The notes beneath the pieces were generated by a model. That model searched no databases and was not told the DNA's origin. It saw nothing but the letters and a program-made list of their open reading frames with translations. From Luteibaculum sp964627445 (lineage in GTDB: Bacteria > Bacteroidota > Bacteroidia > Flavobacteriales_D > Luteibaculaceae), in NCBI GenBank assembly GCA_964627445.1, contig CAZVJF010000012.1, positions 19,377 to 83,376 of the forward strand: a stretch of 64,000 nt of DNA, in the 5' to 3' direction. A program made the translations under genes and the position numbers. The stretch's first letter is position 1; every line of letters starts with the position of its first letter. Positions 23,368-32,782 of the stretch are shown in pieces.

Positions 23368-24168
23368 ATGATGGTTCGTTTACTCAGCATATTTCTTTTA
23401 TCACTGGTCCTTTTCTCTTCCTGTGGGATCAACAGCTATATTATGTTTCGCGACTCCCGAAAGATGGATTTGGAAATTCCGCCTTCGGTTTCTTACAACG
23501 AAGATTACGTTTTGGCTCCCAATGACGTGCTTAGCTTGCGTGTATTTGGAAATGAAGGGATGGAATTGATTAACCCCACTATGGAAGGCGCTAACAACAA
23601 CCAGCAAAACCTTTTTATGCGCGGTGGTGGTCAGGGTGCACAAAACAACATTGGTTTTCCATACCGCATAGAGCACGATGGTATGATAAACCTGCCCAAA
23701 CTTGGGCGCGTTAAAGTTGCTGGCAAAACCCTGCGCGAAGCCGAGTTTATGATAGAAGAACTTATTGGGCAGTACATTAAAAAACCCTTTGTAATGATGA
23801 GCATTACAAATAATAGGGTTATTGTATCGCCTGGTACGGGTGGAACTGCACAAGTGATTTACCTACAAAACACCAATACTACCATTTTAGAGGCCCTTGC
23901 CTTGGCCGGAGGAATTACCGAACGCGGAAACGCAAAAAAGATAAAGCTCATTCGTAAGGAAGGAGATACCCGTCAGGTATATCGCATTGATCTTTCTACA
24001 GTAGATGGCATCGACATGGCCGATATGGTAGTGCAAGCCAATGATATTATCTACGTACAACCCCGTAGAGACCTAGCGCGTGAGTTTGTAAAAGAGTTTG
24101 CCCCCTACCTGTCCTTGCTTTCTTCCTCCCTACTCATTTACTCTGTGCTGGACGGTGGAAACCGCTAG
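23368..24168 (+). CDS. polysaccharide export lipoprotein (Wza-like)
   Basis: The ATG at 23368 gives a 266-residue lipoprotein with lipobox LFSSCG. A Poly_export domain follows (YVLAPNDVLSLRVFG, then YRIEHDGMINLPKLGRVKVA), then a SLBB-type region (VIYLQNTNTTILEALALAGG) and a C-terminal hydrophobic segment. Such proteins form the outer-membrane channel for capsule or exopolysaccharide. An in-frame start at 23287 would lack a proper signal peptide. The usual Wzc kinase is not next to it; other polysaccharide genes are at 26289, 37109 and 44599. Its 3' end overlaps the convergent symporter gene by 39 bases. Confidence 0.85.
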   Translation: MMVRLLSIFLLSLVLFSSCGINSYIMFRDSRKMDLEIPPSVSYNEDYVLAPNDVLSLRVFGNEGMELINPTMEGANNNQQNLFMRGGGQGAQNNIGFPYRIEHDGMINLPKLGRVKVAGKTLREAEFMIEELIGQYIKKPFVMMSITNNRVIVSPGTGGTAQVIYLQNTNTTILEALALAGGITERGNAKKIKLIRKEGDTRQVYRIDLSTVDGIDMADMVVQANDIIYVQPRRDLAREFVKEFAPYLSLLSSSLLIYSVLDGGNR

Positions 24169-25617
24169 AACTCGATCTACCAAGACCAGCATACCCAGGG
24201 TAAGCAAACCATTTACCAACAGGAGTTCATACCCCAATTGGTAGCCCGGAATCCAAACGGGCAACTGGCTTTTTATGAGATAAGTAAGCACGGGAGACAG
24301 CAAACCGATGACTGGAATCCAGTAAGCGCGAGCTCCAAAGGCTTTTTTGCGGTAGAGGCTAAATAAGAACATGCCCAAAATGGGACCGTAGGTATAACCC
24401 GCAACCGTTAGCAATTGATCGATAACGCTGGAGTCGGCCAATTGCTCAAACACCACAATCACCACAAACAGCAGTGCAGAAACGGCTACATGTATTGCCC
24501 TACGCAGTTTTTTTCCTTCGCCTTTACCTGCTCTTGGCTTAAAGAAATCTACGTACACCGAAGTTGTCAAAGAAGTTAGCGCGCTATCGGCACTACTGTA
24601 AGCTGCCGCAATAAGGCCCAGTAGAAAGAACACGGCCGTTATGGTTCCCAAATTGCCCGACAATGCCAGGGACGGGAAAAAAGCATCGCTCTTTTCCGAA
24701 GCATCCAATACAAAAGCTCCGGAATCGGCATAGAGATACATGAGGGCGCCAAAGGCCAAGAATACTAAGTTCACCCCTATGAGTACCGCAGCAAACGACA
24801 GCATGTTTTTTTGTGCATCGCGTATGGAACGGCAGCTGAGGTTTTTCTGCATCATATCTTGGTCCATCCCGGTCATGGTTATGGTTATGAGCGCGCCACC
24901 CAAAAATTGTTTCCAAAAGTAGTCCCTCGCATTGTAGTCCTCCCAATTAAAGATCTCGGAATAGCTGCTCTCCCCTATTGCTGCAACGGCATCGCCTATA
25001 GAAAAGCCCATTTGTTGCGCCAACTGGTAAAACGCTACTCCTATGGCCAACAGCATAAAGGTGGTTTGCAAGGTGTCGGTCCAAATAATGGTTTTTATCC
25101 CTCCCTTATTGGTGTACAGCCATATAAGTACTATGCTAAATAAAGCAACCACCGCGAAGGGAATATCGTAGGGCGCCAGCACTAGCGAATGCAATACCAA
25201 ACACACCAGATACAACCGAAAAGAAGCACCCAAAACACGGCTGAATAAAAAGAAGGCAGCTCCTGTTTTATTTCCAGCCAGGCCCAGCTTTTCTTGCAGC
25301 AAGGTATAAATAGAGGTAAGGTTATGCTTGTAGTACAGCGGCATCAATACGTAGGCGATAAAAAGATATCCTACAAAATAGCCCAGCACCACCTGGAAAT
25401 AGCTAAACCCACTGCTTCCTACCCAGCCCGGAACCGAAATAAAGGTTACACCCGATAAGGATGCACCGATCATTCCAAAAGCCACTACATACCACGGAGA
25501 GTTTCGATCTCCAACCAAAAAGCCCGCCTCGCCCGCGTCTTTGCCGGTAATACGTGCAATGACTAGCAACACCAAAAAATACAGGGCAATAAGCCCCAAA
25601 ACCCAAAATGCGTTCAT
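24130..25617 (-). CDS. sodium:solute symporter family protein
   Basis: A 495-residue membrane protein with about 13 hydrophobic segments and SSS-family features: GDRNSPWYVVAFGMIGASLS, GVTFISVPGWVGSSGFSYFQ, and AAYSSADSALTSLTTSVYVD with the sodium-site serines. Members import sugars, amino acids or organic acids with Na+. The substrate is not evident. The 3' end overlaps the polysaccharide export gene for 39 bases on the opposite strand. Confidence 0.85.
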   Translation of the reverse strand: MNAFWVLGLIALYFLVLLVIARITGKDAGEAGFLVGDRNSPWYVVAFGMIGASLSGVTFISVPGWVGSSGFSYFQVVLGYFVGYLFIAYVLMPLYYKHNLTSIYTLLQEKLGLAGNKTGAAFFLFSRVLGASFRLYLVCLVLHSLVLAPYDIPFAVVALFSIVLIWLYTNKGGIKTIIWTDTLQTTFMLLAIGVAFYQLAQQMGFSIGDAVAAIGESSYSEIFNWEDYNARDYFWKQFLGGALITITMTGMDQDMMQKNLSCRSIRDAQKNMLSFAAVLIGVNLVFLAFGALMYLYADSGAFVLDASEKSDAFFPSLALSGNLGTITAVFFLLGLIAAAYSSADSALTSLTTSVYVDFFKPRAGKGEGKKLRRAIHVAVSALLFVVIVVFEQLADSSVIDQLLTVAGYTYGPILGMFLFSLYRKKAFGARAYWIPVIGLLSPVLTYLIKSQLPVWIPGYQLGYELLLVNGLLTLGMLVLVDRVLAVSTVQHRVNE

Positions 25618-25670
25618 GCAAAAAAGCTTGGAAAGTAAGCATTATTTTATTGCGTTTATTTGCAGGCGTC

Positions 25671-26285
25671 ATGGAGAACCCGCTTCCTTCTAAATACTTG
25701 CAGCAGGCCGTAGAGCAAATGGCATCTTTGCCTTCGGTTGGAAAAAGAACGGCCCTGCGCTTGGTGCTGCACATGCTCAAATGGGATGCGAGCCAGGTAA
25801 AAGAGTTTGGCGACACCTTTTCGCACTTGCACGAGCGCATTGCGTACTGTAAAAAATGCCACAACATTTCCGATACAGAAATTTGCAGTATTTGCGCCAA
25901 CCCCAAGCGCAATGAAAACCTGATATGCATTGTAGAATCGGTACAAGATGTACTGGCTGTAGAAGCTACACTACAATACAATGGCGTTTATCACGTATTG
26001 GGTGGAGTGATAGCCCCTTTGGAAGGTATAGGCCCGGGGGACTTAACCATAGAACTCCTGATGGAGCGTTTGGCAACACAAGATATTACCGAGGTAATTA
26101 TTGCGCTTAATGGCAATATGGAAGGAGAAACCACCGCATATTATCTGTACAAGCGCATAAAAGAGTACTGCGACAACGTGAGTACCTTAGCCCGCGGTAT
26201 TGGCTTTAGCGATGAGTTGGAATTTACCGATGAAGTATCGCTAGGCAAATCCATTATTAACCGAACCCCTTTTGAGAAGGCCTAG
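25671..26285 (+). CDS. recR: recombination mediator RecR
   Basis: The ATG at 25671 gives a 204-residue RecR. It has the helix-hairpin-helix LPSVGKRTALRLVLHML, the zinc finger YCKKCHNISDTEICSICANP and the TOPRIM domain (ICIVESVQDVLAVEA, LNGNMEGETTAYYL). RecR works with RecO and RecF to load RecA on gapped DNA. It is followed after 3 bases by the glycosyltransferase gene, probably the same transcript. The in-frame start at 25608 overlaps the symporter and is unlikely. Confidence 0.95.
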   Translation: MENPLPSKYLQQAVEQMASLPSVGKRTALRLVLHMLKWDASQVKEFGDTFSHLHERIAYCKKCHNISDTEICSICANPKRNENLICIVESVQDVLAVEATLQYNGVYHVLGGVIAPLEGIGPGDLTIELLMERLATQDITEVIIALNGNMEGETTAYYLYKRIKEYCDNVSTLARGIGFSDELEFTDEVSLGKSIINRTPFEKA

Positions 26286-26288
26286 GGC

Positions 26289-28208
26289 ATGGATGTTAGC
26301 ATAGTCATTGTAAACTACAACGTAAAGCACTTTTTACATCAGTGTTTGCAATCGGTTTACGATGCTGCAGGCGCGCTAGACATTGAAGTTTTTGTTGTTG
26401 ATAACAAGTCGGTTGACGGGTCGCAGGAAATGGTGCAGCAGCAATTTCCTAAGGTGCACCTGATCGCCAATACCGAGAACGTTGGTTTTAGCAAAGCCAA
26501 TAACCAAGCCATACGCCAGTGTAGTGGCCAGTATGTTTTGTTACTAAACCCCGATACGGTACTGCAAGAAGACACCTTGCAAGCCTGTGTCAATGCCCTG
26601 CATGCCGATGACAGCATTGGTGGGTTGGGAGTAAAAATGATAGACGGTTCGGGGGCCTACCTACCCGAAAGCAAGCGCGGACTTCCCAGCCCAGCTACCG
26701 CTTTTTGGAAAATGACGGGCATGGCAGCCATGTTCCCGAAATCTAAGCTCTTTGCACGCTATTACCTGGGCCATTTAAATGCCGAAGAAAGCCATTACAT
26801 TGAGGTGCTTTCTGGGGCATTCATGTTTATGCGCAAAGATGCACTGGCCAAAGCAGGCTTGTTGGATGAAGACTTTTTTATGTACGGAGAGGACATTGAC
26901 CTATCCTACCGCATACTCAAAGCAGGCTACAAGAATTACTACCTGGCCTCCACCCAAATTATTCACTACAAGGGCGAAAGCACCAAAAAAGGCAGCTTAA
27001 ATTATGTAAGGGTCTTTTACCAGGCCATGATATTGTACGCCCAGAAGCACTTTAAAGGCAATAATGCTGCACTATTTGTGAGTGTAATAAAGCTTGCCGT
27101 TTATGCAAAAGCCTTTTTAGCCTTGGTAGTAACCCTCTGGAAAAAGCTTTGGAAACCCCTCTTGGAAATGGCTTTTATAGCGGGAGCTTTTATGCTTACT
27201 TCGCTGCTGTATCAAGAATACCGCAACAAAATATTTCCGGCAGACATTGTGCAATATGCACCTTGGATACAGTCTTTATTAATTGTGCTTTGTGCGGTGT
27301 TTGCTGGGAGCTACCAGAAAAACTCATCGTTTAAGGCGTTAAACAAAACAGCACTAACGGGCTTTTTGGCCAGCGGCTTTCTGTATGCCTTATTACCCGA
27401 AGGTTTGCGCTTCTCGCGCTTTTTAGTTTTGGGTAATGCCCTGCTGGTTTGGCCTTTGTTGCTTACGCTTCGTAAGGTTTTAGATCAACTCCGGTTTTCG
27501 CAATATTTTGTGAGTGCCAACAAGCGCATCTTAGTGGTTGGAACAGGAGAAGCCGCGGATGACGTAGTGTCTAAATTAAGTGCTAGCCACACCGACATGC
27601 TGATCTCTAAATGGTTTCCTCCCAACTACAATACTGCTCAATTGCGCAGCATGGAAATTGAGTTGCAAGAACGTGTGCGTATCCACAAGGTTGATGAACT
27701 CTTGTTTTTGAACGACTCTCTAAAAAACGAGTGGATTTTAGCTTTTATGACGGTGCCTTTTTCCCGGGAGATTACCTTTAAAATCCTACCAAAAACAGCC
27801 GATTTTATTATTGGGTCTGGGTCTAAGGACCAACCGGGCGAGCTCAATTACTTGGAAACCGAACCCTTATTCTCTAAAACCGCCATCCGAAAAAAAACAG
27901 CTGTAGATGCATTGCTATCCCTGCTTGTGGTGGTATGCTTACCCTACCTTTTGTTTTTTAACCAACCCAAAGCTCTCCTAAAAGCTTGGATTCTTGTGGT
28001 TTTTGGTTCACACCATTGGATAGGCTTAAACCAATCGTTTAGAGCGACTTTATTGGATACAAATGCCTTTTGCGGTATACTTACGGTAGCACCAGCCAAC
28101 CTGTCGCAAGAAGATATTATTAGCTTAAACCGCGCGTATTGCAAGCAATACAGGCTACGAAACGACTTGTGGATGTTTTGGAAAAGGCACAGGAACTTAG
28201 TTCCATAG
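26289..28208 (+). CDS. glycosyltransferase family 2 fused to a sugar-transferase-like membrane region
   Basis: A 639-residue fusion. Residues 1-240 are a GT2 enzyme of rhamnosyltransferase type (SIVIVNYNVKHFLHQCLQSV, VDNKSVDGSQE, LLLNPDTVLQEDTL, and MYGEDIDLSYRILKAGYKNY). The middle (about 255-400) has several hydrophobic segments. Then comes a Rossmann-like part KRILVVGTGEAADDVVSKL, and the end (about 540-639) resembles the membrane-anchored core of polyprenyl-phosphate sugar transferases but lacks a clear catalytic motif. It may combine glycosyl transfer with membrane scaffolding for polysaccharide or glycan synthesis. Role inferred. Confidence 0.8.
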   Translation: MDVSIVIVNYNVKHFLHQCLQSVYDAAGALDIEVFVVDNKSVDGSQEMVQQQFPKVHLIANTENVGFSKANNQAIRQCSGQYVLLLNPDTVLQEDTLQACVNALHADDSIGGLGVKMIDGSGAYLPESKRGLPSPATAFWKMTGMAAMFPKSKLFARYYLGHLNAEESHYIEVLSGAFMFMRKDALAKAGLLDEDFFMYGEDIDLSYRILKAGYKNYYLASTQIIHYKGESTKKGSLNYVRVFYQAMILYAQKHFKGNNAALFVSVIKLAVYAKAFLALVVTLWKKLWKPLLEMAFIAGAFMLTSLLYQEYRNKIFPADIVQYAPWIQSLLIVLCAVFAGSYQKNSSFKALNKTALTGFLASGFLYALLPEGLRFSRFLVLGNALLVWPLLLTLRKVLDQLRFSQYFVSANKRILVVGTGEAADDVVSKLSASHTDMLISKWFPPNYNTAQLRSMEIELQERVRIHKVDELLFLNDSLKNEWILAFMTVPFSREITFKILPKTADFIIGSGSKDQPGELNYLETEPLFSKTAIRKKTAVDALLSLLVVVCLPYLLFFNQPKALLKAWILVVFGSHHWIGLNQSFRATLLDTNAFCGILTVAPANLSQEDIISLNRAYCKQYRLRNDLWMFWKRHRNLVP

Positions 28209-28224
28209 CAATATGGTGCAAACC

Positions 28225-28255
28225 TTTGTCTACATGGGTTATTCGTATAAATTTG
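28225..28255 (+). promoter_or_regulatory. full promoter of the E2 gene
   Basis: TTTG (28225-28228) and TAAATTTG (28248-28255) are separated by exactly 19 bases, the standard Bacteroidota arrangement, ending 19 bases before the E2 ATG. This suggests the E2 gene starts a new transcript after the glycosyltransferase. Confidence 0.7.
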
Positions 28256-28274
28256 TACGCAACTGAAACTACTT

Positions 28275-29621
28275 ATGGGCAAGATTGAAATTTTACTTCC
28301 TAAAATGGGAGAAAGTGTTGCAGAGGCAACCGTGACATCAATAGTGGCAAGTGCCGGTGATAAGGTGGAGGCAGATGATCCCATCATAGAAATCGCCACA
28401 GACAAAGTAGATAGCGAGGTTCCCGCTCCGGAAGATGGAACTATTGTAGAGATTTTATGCGCAGAAGGCGATGTGGTAGAAGTTGGAAAACCCATTGCGA
28501 TCATTGAGGTAGAAGGAGCCGCAGACGTTGCCCCTGCTACAACGAGCGCACCAGAAGCATCGAAAGAAGAACCCGTTGAAGAGGTTGCTGAAGTTATTGA
28601 GCAAGACATGGCCGCGGTTACCGAAACGGTGGCAAAAACGGGGCCCTCTGGCAAGTTTTACAGTCCGCTAGTTCGCAGCATTGCTAAAGAAGAAAACATT
28701 AGCATGCAAGAGCTAGAGCAAATTGAAGGCAGCGGAGCTCAAGGCCGCGTTACCAAAGAAGATATTTTGGATTACGTAGCCAACCGTAAAAACGGAGCCA
28801 CTCCTAAACCCGCTGCACAGCCAGCGGCCCCTAAAGCTGCGCCAGCGGCCGCTGCCAAGGCAACACCCGCTGCAGCCGAGGTGCAAGCACCAGCAGTATC
28901 GGTTAGTGGAGGCGATGAAATTGTAGAGATGGGACGCATGCGCAAGCTAATTGCCGACCATATGGTAATGTCTAAACGCGTTTCACCACACGTAACCTCT
29001 TTTGTAGAGGCCGATGTAACCAATATTGTGCTGTGGAGAAACAAAATCAAAAAAGATTTTGAAAAGCGCGAAGGCGAAAAAATCACCTTTACACCCATAT
29101 TTATCGAAGCGGTAGTAAACGCCATCAAAGAATTTCCAGAGATCAACATCTCGGTTAAAGACAACGATAAAATTGTACACCGCAAGAACATCAACGTAGG
29201 AATGGCAACCGCCCTTCCGAGTGGTGACCTTATTGTTCCTGTGGTTAAAAATGCCGACCGATACAACTTGGTTGGACTCACCAAAGCAGTAAATGATTTG
29301 GCGAACCGCGCACGCGTAAACAAGCTAAAGCCGGAAGAAATTCAGGATGGAACATACACCTTAACCAATGTAGGTTCTTTCGGTAACGTGTTCGGAACGC
29401 CCATTATCAATCAGCCACAAGTAGCCATTATGGCGGTAGGTGCCATCAAGAAAAAGCCTGCAGTTATAGAAACACCTACAGGTGATGTGATAGGTATTCG
29501 TTACTTTATGATGCTTTCGCACTCTTATGACCACCGCGTGGTAGACGGAGCGCTTGGAGGCAAGTTTGTACGTAAAGTAGGCGACCTATTGGAGTCTTTT
29601 GACCCCAACCGAGAAATATAA
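28275..29621 (+). CDS. 2-oxo acid dehydrogenase complex, dihydrolipoyl acyltransferase (E2)
   Basis: A 448-residue E2 with one lipoyl domain (lipoyl lysine in EIATDKVDSEVP, residue 44), an A/P/E-rich linker, a peripheral subunit-binding domain (YSPLVRSIAKEENISMQELE), a second A/P-rich linker, and the catalytic domain ending in SHSYDHRVVDGALGG with the active histidine and aspartate. It transfers acyl groups to CoA in pyruvate, 2-oxoglutarate or branched-chain dehydrogenase complexes. E1 and E3 genes are not beside it. The substrate type is not certain; the branched-chain or oxoglutarate type is likelier from the single lipoyl domain. Confidence 0.9.
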   Translation: MGKIEILLPKMGESVAEATVTSIVASAGDKVEADDPIIEIATDKVDSEVPAPEDGTIVEILCAEGDVVEVGKPIAIIEVEGAADVAPATTSAPEASKEEPVEEVAEVIEQDMAAVTETVAKTGPSGKFYSPLVRSIAKEENISMQELEQIEGSGAQGRVTKEDILDYVANRKNGATPKPAAQPAAPKAAPAAAAKATPAAAEVQAPAVSVSGGDEIVEMGRMRKLIADHMVMSKRVSPHVTSFVEADVTNIVLWRNKIKKDFEKREGEKITFTPIFIEAVVNAIKEFPEINISVKDNDKIVHRKNINVGMATALPSGDLIVPVVKNADRYNLVGLTKAVNDLANRARVNKLKPEEIQDGTYTLTNVGSFGNVFGTPIINQPQVAIMAVGAIKKKPAVIETPTGDVIGIRYFMMLSHSYDHRVVDGALGGKFVRKVGDLLESFDPNREI

Positions 29622-29644
29622 ATATCCACCCATAATCCAACACA

Positions 29645-31999
29645 ATGAAAGGGACTCTTAGCATCCTTATACTTCTTTTAGCATTTAGCTACACCGCTGA
29701 AGCACAAATATTTGGCAAAAAGCGTAAAAAAGAAGACACCGAACAAAGCGATGAAAAAGGTGGCGACAAGAAAAAGAAAAAAGGAAAAAAGGAGGATGCT
29801 GAAGAGAAAGAAGATGCTCCTCCTGGAGCAGCTCCGGTGAACACCGAAATAGATGCTGAAGCACTACGGTTTTTAGATAGCCTACAAGTAGAAATGGGGG
29901 GTGAAGTCCCCGACACTACGGACTCCGGAGGTATTTTTGGAGGTTTACTCGGTGGCGATAAAAAAGATGACCAACGCGCCATAGGCCCCTACACGGTGCC
30001 TACGCCCGTTGTGTATCCCGATGAGCAAGCACAGGAATATCGCACATACCTAGTTAGACGTTCTCGGGATATCAAAAAGGATATGCCAGCCATTCCGGTG
30101 CCGCAAGCCGAAGACCGCTTTCAATTAGAGAGCTTCCGAAACAAGAAGGGGCAAGAATTAATGGATGCAGGATTTTACGATCATGCGTATTTTATGTTTG
30201 AGCAAATCCTACTATTAAATAACAACCTTCCTGGTGTACATTTTAATGCGGGCTTTTGTATTTTAAACGGTTACGGAGAACCCAGCAAAGCGATCTCGCA
30301 CTTGAAGCGAGCTGTGTTAGCTACGAGTATAAAACCCGTAGAACCTTATTACGACACCGCACCTACCGAAGCTATTTACTGGCTGGGTGTAGCATACCAC
30401 AGAATTGGTGATCTAACGGAAGCGGAACGCAAATACAAAACGTTCTTACAAGTGGCCGACAGCAAAACCCCCAACGTGGATGATGCAAGAGTAGCACTAG
30501 AACAAGTAAAAACTGCTAGAGGTCTGATCCTCAATCCAGGGAATGGCAAAATAATTAATGCTGAAGCCATCAATACGCCCTACTCGGATCTGGCACCCAT
30601 GCCTTACAATTTTAACGGCAATCTAATGTTTGCCTCTGCTCGCATTGATGCCAATAACTTCACCGAGTCTGAGTGGTTTAGTACCGAATCGGCACGGGCT
30701 GGTATGGATATTTACCGTGCCGAACGCAATGTGTATTTGGAATGGGCAGAAGCAGAAAAACTGGAAATCTCTGGGCGCTACGATGACTATCCAGCCGCTA
30801 TTACTGAAGATGGGCAAAACCTTATTTTCTTTCAAGGACGAGAGGATTACAGTGATTTTTACCAAGCCACGCTAACAGGAAAATCTTACGAGCAAAAAGG
30901 CCGTCAATTTCCAGAGACCCAATCGCAAGCTTGGTCGCCCTTTATTTCTATAAGTCCCGATGGAAAGAAGGCCGTATTTGCTGCAGAATTAGAAGATTCT
31001 TTTGGTGGACTAGACTTGTACATTGTTCGCAAAGACGACCTTGGAAAATGGTCTGCCCCCATCAACTTAGGAGAAGATGTAAACAGCAAATACAATGAAA
31101 CCACTCCATCCTTCCATCCCAACGGCCGCGCTATCTTCTTCTCTTGCGATGGTCCCAAATCTATGGGAGGATATGACGTATTTAAAACCGAACTAGAGCC
31201 CAGCGGGGTTTTCTCCGTACCCGAAAACATGAAGCCCCCCGTTAACTCTTACTTTGACGAATTATTTTTTAGCTTCAGTGCAGACGGTACTTACGGTTTT
31301 CTTTCTAGAAATGGCGGCAAACTCAACAAAGGCGATTTTGATATTTACGAGATCAATTTCAAGGCGATCAACTTTTCGCTAAATCAGTCCGAGGAACGCT
31401 ACAAAGGCCTAAACAATGCAGATAAGGTTGGCAATACCTATGTGCAAGTTGCCAACCTGCTTACCAACACGGCCGAGCGTGTGGCAAAATCAGACGATGG
31501 TAAGTACTACATTATTCTACAACCGGGTACGAGCTACCGCCTAACGTACATCGAAAACGGAAAGAAAAAGGAAGAAGAAACCTTTTTGTCACCAAGCAAT
31601 TTGGGCTTGGATGACAGAAAGCTAGAAATCACTCCGGCTATGTTGGGTTCTATTGAAGCCACGCTAAAAGGTAAAAGCCTAAAAACGGCCCTGGAGACAG
31701 AGTATCGCAAAAGCGGACAGCGACTATCGTGGCAGGTTATGGTAGATAACGTGCCGTACGCTTTGCCCAACAAAGAAATACGATTGCTGAACAAGAACGG
31801 GCAGGTTGTAAAAACCTTTAGCACCAATGCGGAGGGTAGGTTTGACTTCAGCCTAGTTCCCTCCGACCAGGACTATATTTTTGAAGTAGAGGTCGAAGAA
31901 ATGAATATTTGCGACCGCCTATCGGTAATCTTACAACGCGATGATGTGCGCTTACGCGATTACACCTACGAGGTGCACCAATGCTTTGAACCCTTTTAG
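29645..31999 (+). CDS. PorE-like TPR and beta-propeller protein without OmpA domain
   Basis: A 784-residue secreted protein. The signal peptide ends at TAEAQ, followed by a highly charged K/E stretch (about 24-60). Residues about 160-290 look like TPR repeats (YDHAYFMFEQILLLNNNLPG, YWLGVAYHRIGDLTEAERKY). Residues about 320-570 contain PD40/WD40-like propeller blades (FISISPDGKKAVFAAE, FHPNGRAIFFSCDG, FSADGTYGFLSRNGG). The C-terminus is a carboxypeptidase-regulatory-like fold. T9SS protein PorE has this order plus a C-terminal OmpA domain, which is missing here. It probably acts in the periplasm or at the outer membrane. It is 3 bases upstream of the exonuclease gene. Confidence 0.75.
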   Translation: MKGTLSILILLLAFSYTAEAQIFGKKRKKEDTEQSDEKGGDKKKKKGKKEDAEEKEDAPPGAAPVNTEIDAEALRFLDSLQVEMGGEVPDTTDSGGIFGGLLGGDKKDDQRAIGPYTVPTPVVYPDEQAQEYRTYLVRRSRDIKKDMPAIPVPQAEDRFQLESFRNKKGQELMDAGFYDHAYFMFEQILLLNNNLPGVHFNAGFCILNGYGEPSKAISHLKRAVLATSIKPVEPYYDTAPTEAIYWLGVAYHRIGDLTEAERKYKTFLQVADSKTPNVDDARVALEQVKTARGLILNPGNGKIINAEAINTPYSDLAPMPYNFNGNLMFASARIDANNFTESEWFSTESARAGMDIYRAERNVYLEWAEAEKLEISGRYDDYPAAITEDGQNLIFFQGREDYSDFYQATLTGKSYEQKGRQFPETQSQAWSPFISISPDGKKAVFAAELEDSFGGLDLYIVRKDDLGKWSAPINLGEDVNSKYNETTPSFHPNGRAIFFSCDGPKSMGGYDVFKTELEPSGVFSVPENMKPPVNSYFDELFFSFSADGTYGFLSRNGGKLNKGDFDIYEINFKAINFSLNQSEERYKGLNNADKVGNTYVQVANLLTNTAERVAKSDDGKYYIILQPGTSYRLTYIENGKKKEEETFLSPSNLGLDDRKLEITPAMLGSIEATLKGKSLKTALETEYRKSGQRLSWQVMVDNVPYALPNKEIRLLNKNGQVVKTFSTNAEGRFDFSLVPSDQDYIFEVEVEEMNICDRLSVILQRDDVRLRDYTYEVHQCFEPF

Positions 32000-32002
32000 C
32001 GC

Positions 32003-32782
32003 ATGCCATTACAACTCAACAAGCCCTTAGCGGTATTTGATTTAGAAACAACAGGAATAAACCAGGCAGCCGATAGAATTGTAGAAATTGCGGTGGTAAA
32101 GCTTCATCCTGATGGAGCCCGTGAGCAGTTTTATAGCCTGGTAAATCCCGAAATGCCTATACCCGAGCACGCAGCTGCCATCCACGGCATAACCAACGAA
32201 AAAGTAGCCACAGAGCCCACATTTGAGCATATCGTAGACCGCTTAGAGGCATTTATAGCCGACTGCGATTTGGGTGGATTTAACTCCAATAAATTTGATG
32301 TTCCGGTGCTCCACGAGGAGTTTGCTCGCGTTGGAAAAACCTTGGATTTAGCCAATAGAAAATTGGTAGATGCACAGGTTATATTCCACCGCATGGAAGA
32401 GCGAACCTTAAAGGCGGCCTATCAGTTTTATTGCAATAAGTCGTTAGACAATGCCCACAGCGCACTTGCAGATACCGAAGCTACCTTAGAGGTGCTACTG
32501 GCGCAGGTAGAGCGCTACGAGGAAGTTCCCAACACCGTAGACGAATTGCACGAGTTCTCACGGGGCAAATCCAAGAAATTGGATATGGCGGGCCGCTTTG
32601 CCCTAAACGACAACAACGTTCCCGTTTTTAATTTTGGAAAACACCGGGGCAAATCGGTGGAATCTGTTTTGGCCAATGAACCGGGTTATTATGGGTGGAT
32701 GCTTAATGCCGAATTTCCTTCCAACACCAAAGATGTACTTCGAAAAATTAAAGCAGATATAGACGCTAAAGCTGCATCCTAA
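32003..32782 (+). CDS. DEDDh 3'-5' exonuclease with ExoX-like C-terminal domain
   Basis: A 259-residue protein. The exonuclease motifs are VFDLETTG (Exo I), GFNSNKFDVPVL (Exo II) and DNAHSALADTEATLEVL (Exo III with the DEDDh histidine). The last 60 residues, FNFGKHRGKSVESVLANEPGY followed by WMLNAEFP, are the small domain found after exonuclease X-like proteins. It resembles the DnaQ epsilon proofreading subunit but is a stand-alone enzyme, probably in DNA repair or RNA processing. The start overlaps nothing; its stop shares a base with the start of the FAH gene. Confidence 0.85.
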   Translation: MPLQLNKPLAVFDLETTGINQAADRIVEIAVVKLHPDGAREQFYSLVNPEMPIPEHAAAIHGITNEKVATEPTFEHIVDRLEAFIADCDLGGFNSNKFDVPVLHEEFARVGKTLDLANRKLVDAQVIFHRMEERTLKAAYQFYCNKSLDNAHSALADTEATLEVLLAQVERYEEVPNTVDELHEFSRGKSKKLDMAGRFALNDNNVPVFNFGKHRGKSVESVLANEPGYYGWMLNAEFPSNTKDVLRKIKADIDAKAAS

